DNA of 64,000 bases from Haberlea rhodopensis (Eukaryota > Streptophyta > Magnoliopsida > Lamiales > Gesneriaceae): contig CAJQUN010000173.1 in assembly GCA_907163345.1 (NCBI GenBank), forward strand, positions 372,001 to 436,000, in the 5' to 3' direction. This document shows positions 57,557 through 64,000 of the stretch, in pieces. The translations under genes were made by a program, and so were the position numbers. The notes beneath the pieces are model-generated. The model saw only the letters and a list, made by a program, of their open reading frames with translations, searched no databases and had not been told where the DNA came from. Positions within the stretch are counted from its first letter, which is position 1, and each line of letters begins with the position of its first letter.

Positions 57557-59048
57557 TGTAAGTAACCCCATGAGCATACAACGCAGCGGAATAAAATTTT
57601 GGGATTACAAACCAGCGATCTATACATAGGGATTCATATCGGATTAGAGAATTACAAGTGTCTTACCCTTGTAGCGCGTTTGAAGCAGAATCCACGGAGC
57701 TGCACCACGTCCTACGCCTTCTCCGAGTCACTAAGCAAAACTCGATTGGTTTTGCCTCAACGGTATCCACACGATCAAATCGGGTGAAGGGATGGATTAA
57801 TAACACGTTGCTAGACAAGTTATTAATCCGATACACGAAGCTAACTCGATTCACAATCGAAGATGGCACGAAAAACCACCAAGAACCACACGGTTATGAT
57901 AGAGCCGAGAGTTCAACTTGGTGCGGCCGAGAGCTTCCTTTGGGTGGCTAGGTTTTGTTCTTTTGATCTTGTCTTACAATTAAAAACCTTGCAATCATAT
58001 TAAATATGATTAATTAAAGGCTTTCTTAAAGCTTCATGGGCTTAAGCCCATGATTTAATTAATCCTTATGATTATTAATTAAGACTCCTCTTAATTATTT
58101 AATTCATCCCATGAATTTAATTTCCCTTCTCGATTTAATCTTTTGTGCGACCCGATAGGATCTCGTAATGTTGGCAGTGACATAAAATCTCATTTTATGT
58201 CGCAAGCATCGAGCGGTATCTAGCAACACATCGATGCTACCCAAATTACGAGAATGTCAATGACTCGACATAACCTTTAGAACTTGTGATAATATTAATC
58301 ATGTAACTTAATCCCTTTGTCCTTTGTGTTTAGATTGAACACGAGTCATGGAATAGTCATACTCGTATATTCAATCTCTATTTCTTGATCCCCAAGTAGA
58401 ACTAGAATAAACGAATAAGCTCGATATCTCATATCGACTCATTCGAGCATGGCCATGCATTTTAGTTCTCACTTGATCAAGGGCCAAACACATCTCCTGT
58501 TATATACGAGGGACAAATACTATCTCGATCAGTCAACATCCCTCTACATAATTCGTAGTGTATCCAATAGTTGCCTTTATAGTTTACCCTGTTACGGGTA
58601 ACGTTTGACGATATCAAGATACATAACTCCTTATGTTGGGATCTCTGATGATCACAAGTCGTAAGGATTACATACATTATTATCACTATGAGAATTGCAT
58701 ATGACGATCATATAACTATCCATGTTGCATTCTCATGGTGGGTCTGTCCAGTACATCGTTCTCTAACATGTACCCATATGTTGATTTGATATCTCATATC
58801 AATGAACAATTCATCGATCAACATATACTAGTCTCTACGTATTATCATTATCCCTATTCATGATAATACTTGACTAGGGACATCTTTAAGAATAATATAA
58901 TATTATTCTAAGGACATTAACATATATATTAATTCACAATGCACAGTTAAAAGAATAATATATAATAATGAATTGCCATTCATAAAACCATAAACATTGT
59001 ATGTCTTAAACAATCATCTAATGACTTGTCTTAGGGCATATCCCAACA
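57557..59048 (-). repeat. Copia 5' LTR, complete
   Basis: 1492 bp; reverse-strand start TGTTGGGATATGCCC at 59048 and end GGTTACTTACA at 57557. It joins gypsy3 LTR at 59049 (GGTTT, probable target site). Confidence 0.92.
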
Positions 59049-59980
59049 GGTTTTGAGGCATCTAATATGGTATTATGTGGTCTTGTAGAACCATCCCAGG
59101 TACCAGCACCATCAAGGAGATAAAGTCTGTTGACTCCTCCTCCTTTTGAAAAGGTACGTAAGAAGCGTATGGGCATCGGACGGTAACACACATCTCTATA
59201 CTATGACTATGCTTTTATTGCATGAGTATTCACGATGAAATGACGGTGTTTATACGATGTTTACACGATGATGTTTACATGATGTTTATACGATGAAGTT
59301 CATATGATGTTTATTGCTTATATGATGCTTATATGATGACATTTATGCGATGTATTGTGGTAAGATGCCACGGGGTAAGATGCCCCACATGGTAAGAGGC
59401 CATGCGATGTATTGTGGTAAGATGCCACGGGGTAAGATGCCCCACATGGTAAGAGGCCATGCGATGTATTTGGTAAGATGCCACGGGGTAAGATGCCCCA
59501 TATGGTAAGAGGCCATACGATGATGTTGTGGTAAGATGCCACGGGGGTAAGATGCCTCATATGCATGATTCTAAATCAGGGACAACAATAAGAAGTGAAT
59601 GTATAACCAGCATATTACTTAACCAATGTTTCATGCATTTACTATGATGTTTATAATGTTAAGTAAGATTATATATGCTCATGATGTGTTGTCCCTGTAG
59701 GTACACTTTTGGACGAAAGGACTAAGGGTCGGGTTGAGGCAGTGAGCTACTAGGGACACAGGAATGCATAGGATTCAAGTTATGATTAGTATCTACTCTA
59801 GGAGTAGTGTAAATCTAAATGACATTCTTTTGGAATGTAATGAATTATTTTTGAAGTTTTGTATTTTTGGCCTGTAATCCTGTTAGCTCGTGTAACAACC
59901 AAAACCTTAAGATGTTACCTTAATGCATGATTAGTCCTTCTTATGTCTATTAATCACTGTTAAGGTGGGAAGACCCCACA
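59049..59980 (+). repeat. gypsy3 5' LTR, second part
   Basis: Resumes at the equivalent of gypsy1 position ~4410, so about 175 bp of LTR (including most palindromes) are missing. It carries GTACGTAAG at 59154, a GATG-rich tract, the hairpin array, and ends GACCCCACA. Confidence 0.9.
59357..59555 (+). repeat. GGTAAGATGCC hairpin array in gypsy3 LTR
   Basis: A ~60-bp unit repeated three and a half times: GTGG..CCAC, GGGG..CCCC, CATGG-taagagg-CCATG. In the third unit the last hairpin has become TATGG..CCATA (59501-59517), a paired change. Confidence 0.88.
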
Positions 59981-59984
59981 TTAG

Positions 59985-59996
59985 TGGTATCAGAGC
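59985..59996 (+). other. Primer binding site of gypsy3, initiator tRNA-Met
   Basis: TGGTATCAGAGC four bases after the LTR end. Confidence 0.94.
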
Positions 59997-60163
59997 AGTG
60001 GTTAGATAACTCGGGAATGAGCGAAGGGTAGCCTTAGCAATAAGTTAGCTAGGTGCTTACTATTGAACATGTTTTATGTGTATTTTACATATGAAGTTTC
60101 TATGTTATGCTAACATGTTTAATTATCTAACGATGTACTTTATGAACTGCTTTTGGTGTTGTT

Positions 60164-60182
60164 ATTAACCCTTGTGTTGCAG
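60164..60182 (+). promoter_or_regulatory. Possible splice acceptor before gag
   Basis: TAACCCTTGTGTTGCAG immediately before the gag ATG (60184) fits a plant 3' splice site. With AAAAG|GTACGTA at 59154 it would remove the hairpin array and primer site from a spliced transcript. Inference only. Confidence 0.35.
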
Positions 60183-60183
60183 C

Positions 60184-63100
60184 ATGGCAGCAAATATAGA
60201 AGTGGGTGACGCCATTAGTGTAAATGCAAGCGCTGGGCGTACAAACCCATTGCCACCACCAGCTTTGGGAGAGGAACCCTCTGAACAGCAGTTGCTACCT
60301 GGGGAATTGAGCTTGGCTCAGTTTATGATGTATCGACCTCCGATGTTCGAGGGAACTGAATCAGGAGAGAAAGCTGAGGAATGGTTAGAGAGGATTGAAC
60401 AGATATTTGTGGCAGCGCCTTGTGCAAAGACGGCCTGGATCCGATTAGCAGAATTTCAGCTGTCCAAGAAGGCATTGATGTGGTGGAAAACCACAGTGAT
60501 TGAGCAATAGGCTCTGGGACAGGAAGTAAATTGGAAGATGTTCCGAACGCGGTTTTTGAACCGCTATTTCTCAGCCGCTGCAAGACAGGCCACGGAGGAT
60601 GAGTTTACCAGTTTAAGACAAGGTACCATGCCTGTATCTGACTATGCTTTGCATTACTGTTCCTTACTACGATATGTGCCACACATTGCTGCAAGCACCC
60701 AAGCGAAGATGCGGAATTTCATGAAGGGCTTGAGGCCTGAACTGTATGACAGGTTGATCACTTATGGCCCTGCTTGTTTTGATGATGCACTCTCACGAGC
60801 TGAGCTAGCTGAACTGGGAGTCGGTGCATATCCTGATGCTGTGCCACCTCCGGCACCCCCTCAGAGATCCACTTCTGACAATTTGAAGCCCAGAGGTGAT
60901 CAGTTTAAGCCTAGGGGGAATACTTCGGCATCGAGATTCAGTGGCAAGAGGCCCGAGAATCGATGGAAAGGGAAAGGTAGGAATGATGCTCCATCTGGGA
61001 GAGGACAGTCTCAGGGAGACAGATCTGGAAGAGTTCAGTGCACTCTTTGTGGGCAACCACATTTGGCAAAAGACTGCGTAGGATGCTATGTCTGTGGCGA
61101 CAGAGGCCACTTTGCTCGGCAGTGTCCCAACAGGGGAAGACAGCAGAACTCTACGGGGAGACCTGCGGACAGAACGACACAACACCGGCCACATTTTGTG
61201 CCAAGACAGTATGGAGGTCAGCCCGCGGGGCCACCTCAGGGACAGGTGTATGCTTTGACGAGGGAGCAGGCTACGGCGGCCCCGGAGGAAGTTATAGCGG
61301 GTACGTGTCTTTTATTTACGCACCCTGCTCTTATATTGATAGACACAGGTGCGTCACACTCCTTTGTGTTGACGAGTTTTGTTGAAAGGCACCACATATG
61401 CACTTCTCCGTCCCCCATGCCTCTTATGGTCTCGACCCCCGCTGGAAGAAGTTTGACTACGGATCAGATTGTTTATGATGACCTCATTTATTTTGAGGAT
61501 AATGAGTTAAGATCAGATTTGATTGTGTTGGGAATGACAGACTTCGATTGCATTGTAGGCATCGATGTTCTGAACAAGTATCAGGCAGTGGTAAACTGCA
61601 GGCAAAGGACTGTCCGATTTAGATCTGTATTGGGAGTCCAATGGACATTCTATGGGGATGGTTCCCGTCCGAAGATTCCATTAATATCTGTTGTCAAGAT
61701 GACACAGCTATTGGAACGAGGTCATGCGGGATATCTTATCTATGCTGTTGACATGACGGATAAGAGGGAGGAATTAAAGGTTGAGGATGTGCCCGTAGTG
61801 GCGGAGTTTCCTGATGTCTTTCCGGAGGAGATTCCCGGATTCCCACCGACGAGAGAGGTCGAGTTTGGGATTGCGCTACTACCAGGGACGTCTGCAATTT
61901 CTCATGCCCCGTATAGGATGGCACCAGCAGAGTTAAGGGAGTTAAAGATACAGTTGCAGGAACTCCTTGATAAAGGCTACATACGCCCTAGCGTATCGCC
62001 ATGGGGTGCGCCTGTCTTATTTGTTAAGAAGAAAGATGGATCGATGCGTTTATGCATGACTACATGCAGTTGAACAAAGCTACAGTAAAGAACAAGTATC
62101 CACTTCCGAGGATCGATGACTTGTTCGATCAGTTGCAGGGTACGAGGCTCTATAGTAAGATTGATCTGAGGTCGGGGTACCATCAGATTCGAGTAAAAGA
62201 AGATGATGTTCAGAAGACGGCTTTCAGGACTAGATATGGGCACTATGAATTCCTGGTCATGCCTTTTGGGGTGACGAATGTCCCAGCTGTCTTCATGAGT
62301 TTGATGAACAGGGTGTTCCAGCCGTATTTGGATCAGTTCGTCATAGTCTTCATTGACGACATACTTATCTACTCTCGGACGGAAGAAGAGCACGTAAGAC
62401 ACTTGAGGATAGTGCTTCAGATCCTTAGGGATCATCAGCTGTATGCGAAGCTTAGTAAGTGCGAGTTCTGGTTGGACAGCGTAGTATTTTTAGGCCATGT
62501 CATATCTAGCCACGGGATATCTGTGGATCCAAGGAAGATTGAAGATGTGATGGAGTGGGCAGCACCCACTTCTGTACCTGAGATAAGGAGTTTTCTCGGT
62601 TTGGCAGGATATTACCGACGTTTCGTCGAGGGTTTTTTCGAAGATTGCCAAACCCCTGACGCAGCTGACTCAGAAAGGAGTCCCCTTCTTTTGGTCCGAA
62701 GCTTGTGAGGAAAGCTTCCAAGAGCTGAAGCGTCGTTTGACTACAGCGCCTGTGCTGGTGATTCCGTCTGAGGATAAGAGGTTCGCCTTGTAGCGTCATT
62801 ACAGGGCTTGGGCTGTGTGTTGATGCAAGATAAGCATGTGGTGGCTTATGCATCGAGGCAGCTGAAGCCACACGAGGCTAAGTATCCAGTGCATGATTTA
62901 GAATTGGCGGCCATCATATTCGCCTTGAAGATTTGGAGGCATTACTTATATGGCACGTCTTTCACTATATATACGGACCATAAGAGCCTGAAGTTCTTAT
63001 TCACTCAGGCAAAGTTGAATATGAGGCAAAGAAGATGGATGGATTTGCTCAAAGATTATGATTGTGAAATTGAGTACCATCCAGGTAAAGCAAACTTGAT

Positions 63101-64000
63101 AGCAGACGCCTTAAGTCGGAAGGTGAAGAGTACTGCAGAGGATGTTATGTGTTTGTCAGCCTTGATGACGTCTTGTTGCCAACTGGGCTATGATTTCGAT
63201 GTAGACACGTCGCATGTGCGAGTGTCGACCCTATTGGCGGAGCCAGACATATTTGAGGCGATCAGGAAGGCCCAGAAGTCGGATAGTGAGGTTCAGAGGT
63301 GGACATCATTGGTACTTCAAGGCCAACCATCCAAGTTTAGAGTGGCTGAGGATGATTCCTTGAGACTGGGCAACCGATGGGTAGTCCCAGATACACCAGA
63401 ACTGCGTAGAGGAATATTGGAGCGAGCTCACAGTAGTCGATTCAGTATCCACCCAGGGGGAAAGAAGATGTACAAAGATCTATGCGATCAATTCTGGTGG
63501 AGACGCATGAAGCGTGAGGTAATCGTTTTCGTTAAAAGATGTTTGATCTGCCAACAGGTAAAGGCAGAGAGGCAGAGGCCTGGTGGTGAGCTGAAGAGCT
63601 TAGAGGTGCCTGAATGGAAGTGGGAGCATATATCTATGGACTTTGTGACCCACTTACCTAGGACGGCCTCAGGATTTGATGCGATCTGGGTGATCGTGGA
63701 TAGGCTGACGAAGACGGCTCATTTCATCCCTTACAGTATGTCATATACATACTTGAAGATGGCCCAGATGTAAATACGGGATGTGGTGAGGTTGCATGGT
63801 ATTCCAGTCTCGATAGTGTCTGACAGGGACCCGAGGTTCACTTCACATTTCTGGGAGGGTCTCCAGACAGCTTTGGGCACAGAGGTGAGGCTGAGTACGG
63901 CCTATCACCCCCAGACAGACGGACAAACAGAGCGTACCATTCAGACGCTCGAAGACATGTTGAGGGCATGTATTTTGGAGTTTGATACTCCGTGGCAGGA
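60184..64000 (+). pseudogene. gag-pol: Gypsy Gag-Pol polyprotein of gypsy3, multiply disrupted
   Basis: Starts MAANIEVG at 60184; a TTG upstream in frame is not needed. The Gag capsid (EWLERIEQIF) is cut by an in-frame TAG at 60508-60510, then continues in the same frame with two CCHC knuckles (CTLCGQPHLAKDC, CYVCGDRGHFARQC; about 61038-61130) and the protease DTG near 61340. Pol breaks: a 1-base deletion near 62056 in RT; an extra T in a T-run near 62633; a 7-bp deletion near 62792 that removes the catalytic Asp of the RNase H YTDAS motif; and TAA at 63771-63773 in integrase. RT FIDD near 62355 and integrase finger and core are otherwise readable. It runs off the window. Inactive as it stands, in contrast to gypsy1. 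Confidence 0.93.

Larger units (their letters stand above)
51046..59048 (-). mobile_element. Ty1/copia element (Angela/BARE-like), reverse, 3' LTR truncated
   Basis: 5' LTR 59048-57557, tRNA-Met primer site, 1.7-kb leader with telo-box palindromes, gag-pol (55836-51878), polypurine tract, and the 3' LTR 51862-51046, of which only the first 817 bp remain (the full LTR is 1492 bp). The two LTRs differ at roughly ten of 817 positions by eye. The lineage is judged from the RNase H/C-terminal wording (AKEPRSHQRSKHI, QQKHD) and LTR start TGTTGGGATATGCCC. Confidence 0.92.
50283..64000 (+). mobile_element. Ty3/gypsy element gypsy3 (Tekay/Del-like), 5' portion, disrupted
   Basis: 5' LTR (50283-51049 and 59049-59980, split by a copia), tRNA-Met primer site, gag-pol with several inactivating mutations, running off the right edge in integrase. 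Sister of gypsy1. Confidence 0.93.

Noticed and set aside
1..64000. Host protein-coding genes, tRNA or rRNA genes
   Set aside because: All recognisable coding capacity is retrotransposon Gag/Pol or Athila-associated ORF; I saw no cloverleaf or rRNA-like sequence. The primer binding sites match tRNA ends only over 12-18 bases.

Overview
The window is a stack of nested long-terminal-repeat (LTR) retrotransposons from a plant nuclear genome, very probably a seed plant. The evidence is Ty3/gypsy polyproteins of the Tekay/Del chromovirus type, an Athila-type Gag with a tRNA-Asp primer site, an Angela-type Ty1/copia polyprotein, and large non-coding LTR elements (LARD-like). I see no host gene, tRNA, rRNA or prokaryotic feature. 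Almost every base can be assigned to an element.

Layout, left half. 1-5474 is the 3' part of a Tekay-like element (gypsy1) with an open polyprotein frame and its 3' LTR. It sits inside a reverse-strand Athila-type element (5475-10806) that has gag and one other ORF but no pol. That Athila sits inside an old, frame-broken gypsy element (gypsy2), arranged internal-LTR-internal (10807-13226, LTR 13227-16122, 16138-19116, resuming 28780-29597). gypsy2 is split at 19117-28779 by a young LARD-like element with two ~2975-bp LTRs and a 5-bp target duplication.

Layout, right half. 29598-33666 is a reverse-strand mosaic of LTR starts and LARD-type internal sequence. 33667-37487 is a gypsy element end (gypsy4) whose LTR carries a solo LTR (34225-36615, target duplication CCTAT). 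Then come a forward Athila-type element (37488-43651), a reverse LARD-like element (43652-50282) inserted in it, a Tekay-like element (gypsy3, 50283 to the window end) inserted in the 5' LTR of that LARD, and an Angela-type copia (51046-59048, reverse) inserted in the 5' LTR of gypsy3.

How the parts relate. gypsy1 and the copia retain near-complete enzyme sets. The Athila-type and LARD-type elements have no pol and must be copied in trans if they move. They keep cis signals: LTRs, tRNA primer sites, polypurine tracts, and a conserved small palindrome just before the polypurine tract.

Main unexplained signal. The non-coding parts are packed with short inverted repeats of several designs: (a) a dense run of dozens of different 5-9 bp perfect hairpins filling the LARD internal domains, with compensatory base changes between copies; (b) tandem hairpins around GGTAAGATGCC with switching outer arms; (c) tandem hairpins AGCG..CGCT / GGCG..CGCC / GACG..CGTC; (d) arrays of the palindrome CGATCGATCG in LTRs of unrelated families; (e) a GTACGT..ACGTAC module; (f) paired telo-box palindromes in the copia leader. 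The covariation suggests selected or actively maintained RNA (or cruciform) structure. The function is unknown. All coordinates and comparisons were made by eye.
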